Positions 1 through 8,973 of a DNA stretch of 64,000 nt are shown in pieces. A model generated the notes under the pieces. That model saw nothing but the letters and a program-made list of their open reading frames with translations. It was not told where the DNA came from and did not search any database. Made by a program: the position numbers and the translations under genes. The stretch is from Bacteroides faecalis (GTDB lineage Bacteria > Bacteroidota > Bacteroidia > Bacteroidales > Bacteroidaceae): the NCBI RefSeq assembly GCF_003865075.1, contig NZ_BHWB01000001.1:186001-250000 (forward strand), read 5' to 3'. How positions within the stretch are numbered: the stretch's first letter is position 1; each line of letters starts with the position of its first letter.

Positions 1-282
1 TGTTTTTTTTAGAATACGTATAAATAGATCTCTTTTTATGAAATAACCGAAAAGAATTTATTGTTTTCACTGCTATTGGATTATGTCTAGCACTCATCCA
101 AAACGATTGTCAGTACATCTATTCAAGAATCCAAACACGTGTACCTGTTCTACCCTTCGGATGATAGAATTCGTTGAATTATTAGCATAAAAGAGATTAA
201 ATTATTACTTTTGAACATTTTCCGACTATAAAGTAATAAAGCTCTTTACTAAATATAAACAATATAACTTAGAGAAATAAAG
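1..282. other. AT-rich leader upstream of GH43 gene
   Basis: This is non-coding and very AT-rich. I see no convincing open frame, tRNA or hairpin. It probably contains the promoter of the GH43 gene, but I could not find a clear TAnnTTTG box, and the 36-bp PUL element found at 4573 and 8764 is absent here. The GH43 gene may therefore be controlled separately from the rest of the locus. Confidence 0.4.
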
Positions 283-1404
283 ATGAGAAAGGTTAATAGA
301 TTCGCAATCTGGGCATTTGCTCTGTCAAGCTTACTGCTTTCTTCTTGCGTGACGAAGGTAAAAGAAAATCAATCCCAACCGACAGTATCCATAAATCCAC
401 TACCGGTAAAGTTTGGAGATCCTTATGTATTATTGGCTTCAGACGGTATGTATTATATGTATGGAACCGGCGGTGGAGCTGTAGATGGCTTTAGTGTATA
501 TTCCTCGCCTGATTTGGTGAACTGGAAGGATGAAGGACAGGTTTACCGGGGTAACATCGAAGGTTCATGGGCAGTAGCCAACTTTTGGGCACCAGAAGTA
601 TATGAACGAAATGGTAAGTTTTATATGCTGTTCAGTGCAGACTGGAAAGTAAACCCAACAAAAGAATTGGAGAATTTCCGTATTGGAGTAGCTGTAGCCG
701 ACAAGCCAACTGGTCCCTTTAAAGAGCTTTCTTCAGCTCCTCTGTTCGACCCGGGTTATCCTGCAATTGATGGTAATCTGATAGATACCGAAGATGGGCG
801 TACCTTCCTGTATTATTCCCGTTGCTGCTATAAGAACCCGGTAGAAAGTGAAATTGCAGAACAGGCCAAAAAAGAAGGCAAATTTGATGAAATAGAAGAA
901 AGCTGGATTTATGGTATTGAGGTAAAACCTGATTTAACAGAGGTAATTGGTGAACCGATCCTGTTGCTCCGTCCACCGCTAAAATTGGATGATAAGCAAT
1001 CCGAATGGGAAAGCCGTTCCGTAACTACCGGAGAGGTAAATCGGCGTTGGTCGGAAGGTCCTTATACCTTTAAGAAAGGGGACACTTACTATATGATGTA
1101 TTCGGCTAATTATTTCGGGGGAAAGAATTATGCAGTAGGTTATGCTACCTCCAAGAACCCACTCGGCCCATTTATCAAATCGCCTGATAACCCGGTGTTG
1201 GAAAAGAACATAGAAAAAGGCGGTATTGTGACAGGTACCGGACACAACAGTGCTACCTGGTCGAAAGATGGTAAACAGATGTATTGCGTTTATCATGGCC
1301 GTACGGAAAAAACAGGAAATGAGCGCGTAGTCTTTATCGACAAAATGGGTGTGGATGAAAATGGACGACTGTATGTTGAGGGTCCTACCACTGCACCAGA
1401 ATAA
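283..1404 (+). CDS. GH43-family glycoside hydrolase, lipoprotein
   Basis: Five-bladed beta-propeller glycosidase of family GH43, whose members act on arabinofuranosides, xylosides or galactans. A lipoprotein signal peptide ends in LLLSSC with Cys22, so the enzyme is probably anchored in a membrane facing the periplasm or cell surface. The expected catalytic triad is visible: the base Asp46 in FGDPYV, the pKa-modulating Asp163 in PAIDGN, and the general acid Glu258 in WSEGPY. The length of 373 aa fits a single-domain GH43 with no binding module. It is the leftmost gene of the PUL but is cut off from it by an IS982 remnant at about 1570-1855, so membership of the same regulon is uncertain. Substrate cannot be read from the sequence. 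The family call is firm. Confidence 0.88.
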   Translation: MRKVNRFAIWAFALSSLLLSSCVTKVKENQSQPTVSINPLPVKFGDPYVLLASDGMYYMYGTGGGAVDGFSVYSSPDLVNWKDEGQVYRGNIEGSWAVANFWAPEVYERNGKFYMLFSADWKVNPTKELENFRIGVAVADKPTGPFKELSSAPLFDPGYPAIDGNLIDTEDGRTFLYYSRCCYKNPVESEIAEQAKKEGKFDEIEESWIYGIEVKPDLTEVIGEPILLLRPPLKLDDKQSEWESRSVTTGEVNRRWSEGPYTFKKGDTYYMMYSANYFGGKNYAVGYATSKNPLGPFIKSPDNPVLEKNIEKGGIVTGTGHNSATWSKDGKQMYCVYHGRTEKTGNERVVFIDKMGVDENGRLYVEGPTTAPE

Positions 1405-1440
1405 AACACTTAATCCTGTTTTAACCCAACAATAGAATTC

Positions 1441-1573
1441 CCCGGAATTGCTCCAATTCCATCAAACTTTATTTTGAGAAGATCACTCTTTGATGGCAAT
1501 ATCCTTCCATAATATTGAGATAGACCATCTCTCGTATATTGAAGGAGATAATATTTTATGATGCAATTCCGGG
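1441..1573. repeat. 11-bp inverted repeat bounding about 130 bp
   Basis: CCCGGAATTGC at 1441-1451 recurs in inverted form (GCAATTCCGGG) at 1563-1573. It lies between the GH43 stop codon and the IS982 remnant. It may be a terminator-like fold, a small non-autonomous element, or a leftover end of the decayed insertion sequence. I cannot separate these possibilities. Confidence 0.4.
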
Positions 1574-1855
1574 AAAATCATTTAAATAACGTAAGTTCAA
1601 TATAAACTCAAAAAAACAGTAAGTCGTCCGTCATAGACAAAATTAAGTTCAATGGCGGATTTCTTTTCAAAGAAACAATATGCTGCTATAGCCTCCAATT
1701 AATTGACAATGAAGTTATTGAACGAACAGTGTCTAAAATGTCAATCTGTGCAATATTCTTCAACTCGTCATTGACCGTCTCAATCAAGGCTCTTTCTCTA
1801 AGCAGTAATTTAAGGCTGTGGAAGGGTTCTGTGAGACGATTGAAATGAATTTGTA
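1570..1855 (-). pseudogene. IS982-family transposase remnant (left copy)
   Basis: The reverse strand translates to LLLRKRALIETVNDELKNIA and then, after frame breaks, to a tail resembling AAYCFFEKKPAI. This is the C-terminal end of IS982-type DDE transposases. There is no start, the frame is broken and stops interrupt it, so this is a fossil of the last 80-90 codons or so. The same segment, also decayed, occurs on the opposite strand at about 23975-24235. The two share runs such as TTGTTTCTTTGAAAAGAAA and a common downstream tail (TTTTTTGAGTTTATA). The limits given are approximate. Confidence 0.7.
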
Positions 1856-1890
1856 AGTTTGGAAGTTATAAGTCTTTTCTCTGATATAAA

Positions 1891-4509
1891 CTATACTTTC
1901 TTTTTTTCTTGTAGCAATTCTTCTATAGTTTTTTTATAATCTTCTCCCATACTTTTACGGTATTCAATAATAAATATGGAATAGATCTTAGAAAGATTTG
2001 CAAAATCATTCAATTTCTTATAAGAACGTATGCAATATGACAAAGCTGTTTCATTGAGAGGATCTCTTCGCAAAATAATGAAACAAATTCGCAACACATA
2101 AGAATACTCATTCCGTTGATAATATATAGGCAGATCCCTAGGCAACAAAGAGAAAATTATATCTTCCGAACACTGTTTGTATTTGTCATACAAAGAATAC
2201 TCCTCGTTTTCCAGCAACCGCCCTCTTTCCCATATATTCAGGAAAGCCCCACAAGACTGTGGATGTGTAGCTAAATGATTATGCAAACTGAAGTAATCAC
2301 AGTAACAGATATCTGTATCTATTGAGATTTTGAAAATACCTCTCTCATAGACAAGTTTGATACCATCCAACTCCGACAATGCCTTACGAAGATTACTAAT
2401 AGTCACACCTTTCAGATTCTTTGCCTTGTCTTCCGACTTATCAGGCCAGAAAATCTCATTTAACGAAGAAGAATTAACACCTTCTCCTTTTCCCGTACTA
2501 TCTAACAAGATATATAAAAAGATGTATTTCAGTTTCTTGCTAAATAGATAAGTAATGTCACGTCCGGTCCTACCATAAATCGTGAATCGGCCATACACAT
2601 AGATCTTATTACATTCTGCTTGCCGCTTGACTAGCGGACTTATACTTGCCGAACCAGAAATATCTTCTTCATCTCTCTTTATGCTATTTGGGAAATAAAT
2701 ATCTGATGAAACATCAGTGATAGTTTTATTATTACTGTCCCTAGTTCCTTTCTTTTTTCGGAGAACATATATAAATACTATCCCCCCAAGAAGTAGTACC
2801 AACAATGCTAAAGAGGAGAGAAACCATTTCAAAGACCCTATACTACCCTTTTCCATAGAATAATATTCCATTTCGGCACTACCGACAGGAGGAGCCGCCA
2901 ACGTATAAACTACTGCTTTTACCTGCTTAGCGTATTCATCTACTTCCTGAGTCACACAATAGAACTCATTTAGTACCGGATTATGAAACAATGAAACTGT
3001 AGACTTAATGGAACCGGAAATGAAAGGGATAGAGTCACCCAATTGTTCCATATCACCATTTTCTACTGATATCCGGTACAGCTCCAAATAAGTAGATTTA
3101 ATATATTCAGCATAACGAATGGTATACAATGATTTCTCGTCTTCTGATAAAATCATTTGTTCGGACGGCACTCTTTTTTCTTCGATCGGATGACTCCAAT
3201 ATTTCTCAATAGTCCGTCGCTCCAGATCTACTCCATATAAATCATTATAATAATCATGACCGATACTCTGATCACCGGACTCATTACCAACTCCTCCATA
3301 AATATACAGATAGTTCCCTTTTCCGGAAGATACCATTGAGGAGTAAAAACGCGGTGCTATATTATCTCCTTCAAAGTGAAGCGTATCCCATCTGTCCTCC
3401 GATGCATTATACGTTAGAAATCTATTGCTATACAATCTGTTACCGAACCCACCGAATACCAAATAACGATTATTGTGTTTATCCCAAAAGCCATTATGAT
3501 GATGTAACTGAACCTTGGTAAATGCTTTGCCTAACGGTTGCCACATAAGAGTTGATTGATCTAAAGAAGCCATCGTAATACTTCCTATCGGCAAGTTATT
3601 GATTTCATAAGCACAGATGTTTCCGGTTGCTCCATTGATATAGTTCGTACCCAACTGCATTTTTACCGGCATTTCATTGGCATAAGGTCTTTTCAAAGAT
3701 CTCTTTGTATCTACCTGGTAAGTGAAGAAAGAGTCTGGAGTGATAAACTGTATTTCTTGTGCTTCAACATTAAATTTGGCTCCCATAGATATGGACGAAT
3801 TAAATGTTGCCACTCGTTTCCAATGATAAGAATCATTAATTAACCAATAGGGATTTATCACCGTTCCTCTTATTTTACCTTTACTGTCATGCACAAGACT
3901 CCCTTTACTTTCATTCAACAGAAAACTATAATCCTCCGCTTTATCCGACACTCTCAATTTCCTGATCGAAAAAGCCGGAACATCTACTAGATGTTCTCTT
4001 CGTCCGAAAATAAACATAGGTTGTACATGCTGCAACTGCGTCACAAGTCCGATATCGCCATTAGTACTCTGACTGCCTATCGCCATTCTGCTTCTTCCTG
4101 ACAAAAAATCTATATGCAGTTTCACCCTCAGCCAGTGCGATATAATCGAATCATTAGGCATGGTAATAGCAATGTGGTTCTTTTTTCCCTCTGTATTGAA
4201 CTTAAAAATACTTGTCTCATTATTCACAGAAGTATAGGTCAAACTATAAGCATCATGGTTTTCAGGATCAATCAAATGAAGCAAATAACCGAATGTATCG
4301 CTTTGAGATATTTTCAGATCAAATTCAATATCAACATAATCGGAAAAGACTGGCAGTTTATCCTTATCAAAAAGAGTGTAAGAAGTCCGTTGCTCAATAG
4401 GTAATTTATTTCCATAGAACATTAAACCCTGAGCGTTTAAATGAGGAATTGCAATTAGTAGTATTATCAGTTGAATAAATAAAAACTTATATTTTGTGTT
4501 GACAGCCAT
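1891..4509 (-). CDS. Membrane-spanning LamG/Kelch sensor with SARP-like DNA-binding domain
   Basis: An 872-aa protein. A signal peptide ends near residue 26 (LNAQG). Residues 30-240 look like a LamG/concanavalin-type beta-sandwich. Residues 320-540 contain Kelch-like repeats (YLVFGGFGN, YLYIYGGVG, DRWDTL). A single membrane helix lies at about 562-583, followed by RKKK. The roughly 285-residue cytoplasmic tail has a winged-helix region at about 634-730 with SSSLNEIFWPDKSEDKAKN and LRKALSEL, typical of SARP/BTAD regulators. A helical TPR/BTAD-like end follows. I infer that it senses a glycan outside the membrane and controls transcription directly, with no kinase step. It is divergent from the GH92 gene, 143 bp away, and the intergenic gap holds a candidate operator. 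The ATG at 4509 is preceded by a -7 box. The architecture is clear; ligand and targets are inferred. Confidence 0.8.
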   Translation of the reverse strand: MAVNTKYKFLFIQLIILLIAIPHLNAQGLMFYGNKLPIEQRTSYTLFDKDKLPVFSDYVDIEFDLKISQSDTFGYLLHLIDPENHDAYSLTYTSVNNETSIFKFNTEGKKNHIAITMPNDSIISHWLRVKLHIDFLSGRSRMAIGSQSTNGDIGLVTQLQHVQPMFIFGRREHLVDVPAFSIRKLRVSDKAEDYSFLLNESKGSLVHDSKGKIRGTVINPYWLINDSYHWKRVATFNSSISMGAKFNVEAQEIQFITPDSFFTYQVDTKRSLKRPYANEMPVKMQLGTNYINGATGNICAYEINNLPIGSITMASLDQSTLMWQPLGKAFTKVQLHHHNGFWDKHNNRYLVFGGFGNRLYSNRFLTYNASEDRWDTLHFEGDNIAPRFYSSMVSSGKGNYLYIYGGVGNESGDQSIGHDYYNDLYGVDLERRTIEKYWSHPIEEKRVPSEQMILSEDEKSLYTIRYAEYIKSTYLELYRISVENGDMEQLGDSIPFISGSIKSTVSLFHNPVLNEFYCVTQEVDEYAKQVKAVVYTLAAPPVGSAEMEYYSMEKGSIGSLKWFLSSLALLVLLLGGIVFIYVLRKKKGTRDSNNKTITDVSSDIYFPNSIKRDEEDISGSASISPLVKRQAECNKIYVYGRFTIYGRTGRDITYLFSKKLKYIFLYILLDSTGKGEGVNSSSLNEIFWPDKSEDKAKNLKGVTISNLRKALSELDGIKLVYERGIFKISIDTDICYCDYFSLHNHLATHPQSCGAFLNIWERGRLLENEEYSLYDKYKQCSEDIIFSLLPRDLPIYYQRNEYSYVLRICFIILRRDPLNETALSYCIRSYKKLNDFANLSKIYSIFIIEYRKSMGEDYKKTIEELLQEKKKV

Positions 4510-4531
4510 AATATTAGGACTTACTTTGAGA

Positions 4532-4539
4532 CAAAGATA
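4532..4539 (-). promoter_or_regulatory. Bacteroides -7 box of the regulator gene
   Basis: Read on the minus strand this is TATCTTTG, a perfect match to TAnnTTTG. It lies 23 bp upstream of the regulator ATG at 4509. I see no good -33 TTTG at the usual distance. Confidence 0.55.
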
Positions 4540-4572
4540 GAATTTATAATGATAGAATTAAAGAAAATCCGC

Positions 4573-4620
4573 AATTAATTAACCCGAATTTAATCCCCCT
4601 ATTAATAGCAGTTACGTTTC
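4573..4620 (+). promoter_or_regulatory. 36-bp PUL element, copy A, with -7-like box
   Basis: Positions 4573-4608 hold ATTAATTAACCC, a central TTAATC and a terminal CTATTAATAG. Four bases later comes TACGTTTC (4613-4620), close to TAnnTTTG. The GH92 start codon follows 32 bp further on. The same 36-bp element, gapless and 29/36 identical, lies at 8764-8799 with identical 4-bp spacing to a TA-starting box. This geometry suggests an activator site abutting the promoter. Confidence 0.6.
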
Positions 4621-4652
4621 TTTGCCACGAATTAATCTAAAAAATCATTGCA

Positions 4653-6815
4653 ATGAAAAGAAACCACTTACTCATTTTCTTACCAGTACTTTTCTTATTG
4701 ATATTTATTTGTGAAAACAGCAATGCTCAAACTACAGAGCAGAAACAACAGAGTACAAACTATGCACATTTAGTAGACACTCGTATCGGAAGTGAAGGCA
4801 ACGGACTAAGTTGTGGATACACTTATATAGGTGCCAGTTACCCCTTCGGAATGATACAACTCACCCCTTCATTCTTTTCGCCCCAGAAAGGGATCGTTGT
4901 CAATCAAATGTCCGGATCCGGATGTGCACATATGGGTAATTTCCCTATACTTCCCATCAGTGGACAATTAACAAAATCTCCTAAAGATATGAACGACTAC
5001 CCACCTTATAAATCCGTCAAAGAATCCACAGCAGGTTGCCTTTCCCTTCTAATGAAAGACGGAGTCGTCTGTAACATTACTACTTCCAAACGCAGCGGAA
5101 TCACTCAATTCATTTTTCCTACTGACAATAAAGAAGGTACTGTATTAGTCGGCTCCGGAGTCAGTTCTACAGAACTTTCCAACGCTTTTATAAAAATCAC
5201 ATCCCCTTCTTCTTGTGAAGGGTACGCCGAAGGAGGTGATTTTTGTGGATACAAGACTGATTATCGTATATTTTTTGCCGCTGAATTTGACCATGAAGCG
5301 AAAGAATTTGGGACTTGGAAAGGAGATAATTTAAAAAAGGACCGAGATCAGATCGGTGGAGCTAAATCCGGAGGATATTTTACTTTTGACGCCACAAAAG
5401 GGAATATAATAGAATACAAAGTAGCCATTTCTTACGTATCCATCGAAAATGCCAAAGAAAACCTACGGTTAGATAATAATAAACGCAACTACCAACAGGT
5501 ATTGTCAGATACGCGTAATGAATGGAACAAACATTTGAGCAAAATAGAAGTGAATTCGGACAATAAAGATAAACTAACCCAGTTTTATACACATTGGTAT
5601 CATACATTGATCCATCCCAATATATTCAATGATGTGAACGGTGAATATATCGGTGCCGATTTTGCAGTTCATAAAGTACAACCCGGAAGAGAATATTACA
5701 CTACTTTTAGCGGTTGGGATACCTATCGTACACAATGCCAACTTTTAGCTATGTTTTATCCCAAAGAGACCTCCGACATGATGCAATCTGCCATAGATTT
5801 CGCTGAACAAGCAGGAGGTTATGGACGATGGATTGCTGCCAATATAGAAACCGGGGTGATGCACGGCGACCCCATGCCTATCATCATTGCTAATACCTAT
5901 GCTTTCGGAGGACAGAATTTCGATACTCAAACAGCTTTCAAACACATGAAACGTGGCGCCTGCATACCCGGTACCTATTCACAAAATGTAGAAGTACGCC
6001 CGGGATTATCTAATTACTTAACTAAAGGAATAGAAAATGCTTCCTTATGTCTTGAATATACATCAGCAGATTATGCCATCGGCCAATTTGCTTTGCAAGC
6101 AATAAGAAACGATCATGACGCATCCTTTTTCATGAAACGTTCATTAAATTGGAAAAATCTATACGACCCTTCTACCAAATGGTTGCGTTCACGACATAAT
6201 CATGACTTGAGTTGGAAAAATCCCGACCACGATTGGCGTGAAGCAACCAAAGAGAACTATTTTTGGATGGTACCTTATGATTTGGAAACATTGATTGATA
6301 CAATTGGAGGTAAGAAAGCAGCGTCTCAGCGTCTGGATAGTTTGTTTGTACGTTTGGATGCCGGCTATGACGACCATTATTATGCAGCCGGCAACGAACC
6401 GGATTTCCAGGTTCCCTGGATATATAACTGGACAGAGCGTCCCTACAAAACATCCGAAACGGTACACAGAATCCTAAATGAAATGTACACCTCACTACCA
6501 AATGGTTTACCCGGCAATGATGATTGTGGATCAATGGGGTCATGGTATGTATTCGCCTCTATCGGACTATATCCGATGATACCTGGAGTGGCAGGGTTCA
6601 GTGTCAGTACACCTTATTTCAAGAATATCACCTTACACCTTCCCAAAGGAAAACTGAAAATAGAAGGAGGAAGTATGTCCAAACCGTATATCCACAGTAT
6701 GGAAATCAATGGAAAGAAAGCAAAAAAGACATGGATCGACTGGACTGAAATACAAAATGGAGCATTCATCAAATACAAAACAAGTGAAAAAGCGAATATA
6801 AAATGGGGATTATAA
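4653..6815 (+). CDS. GH92 alpha-mannosidase, exported
   Basis: A calcium-dependent GH92 exo-alpha-mannosidase that removes terminal mannose from N-glycans or mannans. A signal peptide ends near NSNAQ (residue 26). GH92 signatures appear in order: the N-terminal DTRIGSEGNG and SYPFGMIQLTP, then FSGWDTYRTQ, then GNEPD with the likely catalytic acid Glu582, then PGNDDCGSMGSWYVF with the base and calcium-site Asp623/Asp624. The 720-aa length is normal. The motif after the acid is EPDFQVPWIYNW rather than the EPSHH-type sequence of well-studied alpha-1,2 enzymes, so linkage specificity may differ. It is the first gene of a two-gene unit with the GxGYxYP gene 24 bp downstream. The 36-bp element lies upstream. 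Confidence 0.93.
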   Translation: MKRNHLLIFLPVLFLLIFICENSNAQTTEQKQQSTNYAHLVDTRIGSEGNGLSCGYTYIGASYPFGMIQLTPSFFSPQKGIVVNQMSGSGCAHMGNFPILPISGQLTKSPKDMNDYPPYKSVKESTAGCLSLLMKDGVVCNITTSKRSGITQFIFPTDNKEGTVLVGSGVSSTELSNAFIKITSPSSCEGYAEGGDFCGYKTDYRIFFAAEFDHEAKEFGTWKGDNLKKDRDQIGGAKSGGYFTFDATKGNIIEYKVAISYVSIENAKENLRLDNNKRNYQQVLSDTRNEWNKHLSKIEVNSDNKDKLTQFYTHWYHTLIHPNIFNDVNGEYIGADFAVHKVQPGREYYTTFSGWDTYRTQCQLLAMFYPKETSDMMQSAIDFAEQAGGYGRWIAANIETGVMHGDPMPIIIANTYAFGGQNFDTQTAFKHMKRGACIPGTYSQNVEVRPGLSNYLTKGIENASLCLEYTSADYAIGQFALQAIRNDHDASFFMKRSLNWKNLYDPSTKWLRSRHNHDLSWKNPDHDWREATKENYFWMVPYDLETLIDTIGGKKAASQRLDSLFVRLDAGYDDHYYAAGNEPDFQVPWIYNWTERPYKTSETVHRILNEMYTSLPNGLPGNDDCGSMGSWYVFASIGLYPMIPGVAGFSVSTPYFKNITLHLPKGKLKIEGGSMSKPYIHSMEINGKKAKKTWIDWTEIQNGAFIKYKTSEKANIKWGL

Positions 6816-6839
6816 ATAGTAACTTTAAAATCAAATCCA

Positions 6840-8675
6840 ATGAAAAAGTATTTATTTTATTTGATTCTTCTAATGGTATCTTCCGGTTGTAAAGACTCCA
6901 AAATAGAGGGACATGCAGGAAGCGATTCCGCAAAATCCAAATCCGATTATTTTGCAAAAATAGATGAATCAAATAATTGCGGGCAATTCTGGTCGTTGGA
7001 ATCTAAAGTTATTCCAAAAGGGTATTATGTTTGTCCAATGGGCAATACAGAAACCGATAAGAATTATCCGGAACTAAGAAAAGGACTGCCTTATACAAAT
7101 ATGTGCCAATCTTTAGCTGGCATTGTGAACCGAGCAGTTGAAAACAAAGAGGTGGATGATGCTATTTGGCTTGAAGATCCTAACAATCGCTATTCTTATA
7201 CCCTATGCAAAGAGGATTTAAAGAAACAAGGCTCCAAAGAAATATCAAAACTTGATGGGATTGCTTTGCTGAAATCCGGTGTTTTCTCCCAATTAATAAA
7301 AGGGTATGTATTGACAGACGTAACGAAGAATCCCGAAAGTTCACCCGTTGCAGCTGTTGCTTCCCATGTACACAGTGCTATCATAGTGGATATTCGTGAT
7401 AAAGCTGTGTATGATGAGCTGGGATTAAGAATGGTTTATGATGCAAGGAAGAAAACAACCAAAGATGCCTGGAAAGAATTTAAAGATAAGTGTAACAACA
7501 AATCTTTGGTACTGATGGGGTCTTTAACCAATGACATGAAAGATTTTGCCATTGTAAACAGGCTGTTCGTCCTAAACATCAGAAATGACAAAGGCCATAA
7601 TTGGGAGCTATTGGACGATGTATTAGATTGGTTGGCACCTTGTTCGCCAATATATGGCTGGGAAGATTTGGATGAGCACTCATTTGTCCAGAAAATCAGC
7701 GAGAAAGGACATTTAATGGTACCTTGCAATTACTACATGAATATGTCCCTTACCTCACTCAATTATTCTCAAAATCAAAAAGACCTGCTTGTCAATGTGA
7801 TAAATCCTGCCAATAGAATTTATCCGGAAAATGATACTAACAAATATATTAGTTATTATCTGTCGGATGGGGATAATGTACAATGGGTTTTCCACATTTG
7901 GTATAACGATTGGTTCAAGCACAGTCAGGCAAAAAATGTAAAGTTGTCATTTGGAATACCCTCAACTAACTTAAGTATGATTGCTCCTCCCGTTTACAAA
8001 AACATCGTCGATCATCAAGGTGTTGAAAATACTTTAGTAGAAAACTGTGGTGGCGGATACATTTATATAGATGACTTTGCCAGCGCCAACGGAAAAGATA
8101 CTCAAAAAGAACTGAATATTTTAGCAAATAAAGTATCGGCACACATGCGCCAACATCGTGTCAAAGTACTTGGATTATTCACCAATGATGCAAAATCAGA
8201 AAAAGCTCAAAATGCTTATAAAACTTTCATTAAAGCAAATAATTGGCTGGAAGGAATTATTGTGGTGCAGTATGTACCTTATAATGGAGGTCATGGTGAA
8301 ACTTATTGGTATACCAATAATGATGGGATAGAGATTCCCGTAATTACAGTCAGGTATACAATTTGGAATTTCGGAAAGAATAACTCAGGTGGACAAGGAA
8401 CTCCAGCTTATGTAGCGAATTTACTCAAAAAAGAGCAACCAGATTTCAGTCTGATAGATATTCATGCCTGGAGCTCATTTGCAGATATAAGTAACTCGGA
8501 TGATGAGGTAGGAGAAACTGCTAAAGGAAATGTCTCAGGTGCAGGTGCAGCTGCCATGTGTCAACGAAGATTGCCGGCCAACTTTAAATGTGTCAGCCTG
8601 CAAGAATTTATTTGGAGAATGAGAATGAAACATAATAAAGAGCAAACAAGCAAATTGTTGGGAATGTATAAATAG
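6840..8675 (+). CDS. GxGYxYP-domain lipoprotein (variant motif)
   Basis: A 611-aa protein of the GxGYxYP family, described as putative glycoside hydrolases without an established activity. The lipobox is VSSGC with Cys17. Family landmarks are YYLSDGDNVQW (Asp343/Asp345), GGGYIYI at 404-410, and IDIHAWSSFADI near 540. The namesake motif ends in Ile instead of Pro, unlike the paralogue at 22267 which keeps GGGYQYP. It directly follows the GH92 gene and is probably co-transcribed with it, pointing to a role in handling the same glycan. The two paralogues share layout but differ in export (lipoprotein here, simple signal peptide in the other). A catalytic role is not demonstrated by the sequence. 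Confidence 0.85.
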   Translation: MKKYLFYLILLMVSSGCKDSKIEGHAGSDSAKSKSDYFAKIDESNNCGQFWSLESKVIPKGYYVCPMGNTETDKNYPELRKGLPYTNMCQSLAGIVNRAVENKEVDDAIWLEDPNNRYSYTLCKEDLKKQGSKEISKLDGIALLKSGVFSQLIKGYVLTDVTKNPESSPVAAVASHVHSAIIVDIRDKAVYDELGLRMVYDARKKTTKDAWKEFKDKCNNKSLVLMGSLTNDMKDFAIVNRLFVLNIRNDKGHNWELLDDVLDWLAPCSPIYGWEDLDEHSFVQKISEKGHLMVPCNYYMNMSLTSLNYSQNQKDLLVNVINPANRIYPENDTNKYISYYLSDGDNVQWVFHIWYNDWFKHSQAKNVKLSFGIPSTNLSMIAPPVYKNIVDHQGVENTLVENCGGGYIYIDDFASANGKDTQKELNILANKVSAHMRQHRVKVLGLFTNDAKSEKAQNAYKTFIKANNWLEGIIVVQYVPYNGGHGETYWYTNNDGIEIPVITVRYTIWNFGKNNSGGQGTPAYVANLLKKEQPDFSLIDIHAWSSFADISNSDDEVGETAKGNVSGAGAAAMCQRRLPANFKCVSLQEFIWRMRMKHNKEQTSKLLGMYK

Positions 8676-8973
8676 CTTCGTGTACGAGAACAATAGATTG
8701 TATACAAAAAATAGAAAATTGGATTAATCGGGCTGAAAAGTAAAAGGATTAATAAGTTTATCCGATTAATTAACCCAAGATTAATCATTCTATTAATAGA
8801 GTTTAGTTTAATTCGTCACTAAATTAAATGAAATAAATTCGATAAAACCTTCTAGTATTTAAATATGAAAAACAATATTAAATCACCTCCGAGAAAAGCA
8901 TTATAGCATTTTTAAAATAGATGCTATTAGTTAATGAGATATTAATCTTACTAATAATCACAATCTAAAAATT
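8676..8973 (+). promoter_or_regulatory. Long leader and promoter region of the SusC/D operon
   Basis: This 298-bp AT-rich gap contains the second 36-bp PUL element at 8764-8799. Four bases after it comes TAGTTTAA (8804-8811), aligned with the -7-like box of copy A. If transcription starts there, the leader before the ATG at 8974 would be about 150 nt, much longer than the roughly 25 nt at copy A, leaving room for an RNA-level control. I see no clear riboswitch. Confidence 0.5.
8764..8799 (+). promoter_or_regulatory. 36-bp PUL element, copy B
   Basis: This aligns without gaps to 4573-4608. Mismatches fall only at element positions 1, 14, 16, 17 and 24-26, so both ends are conserved (ATTAATTAACCC and TCTATTAATAG) and the centre varies. 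That is the pattern expected of a bipartite protein-binding site. It lies upstream of the IPT/NHL-SusC-SusD operon. Confidence 0.6.
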
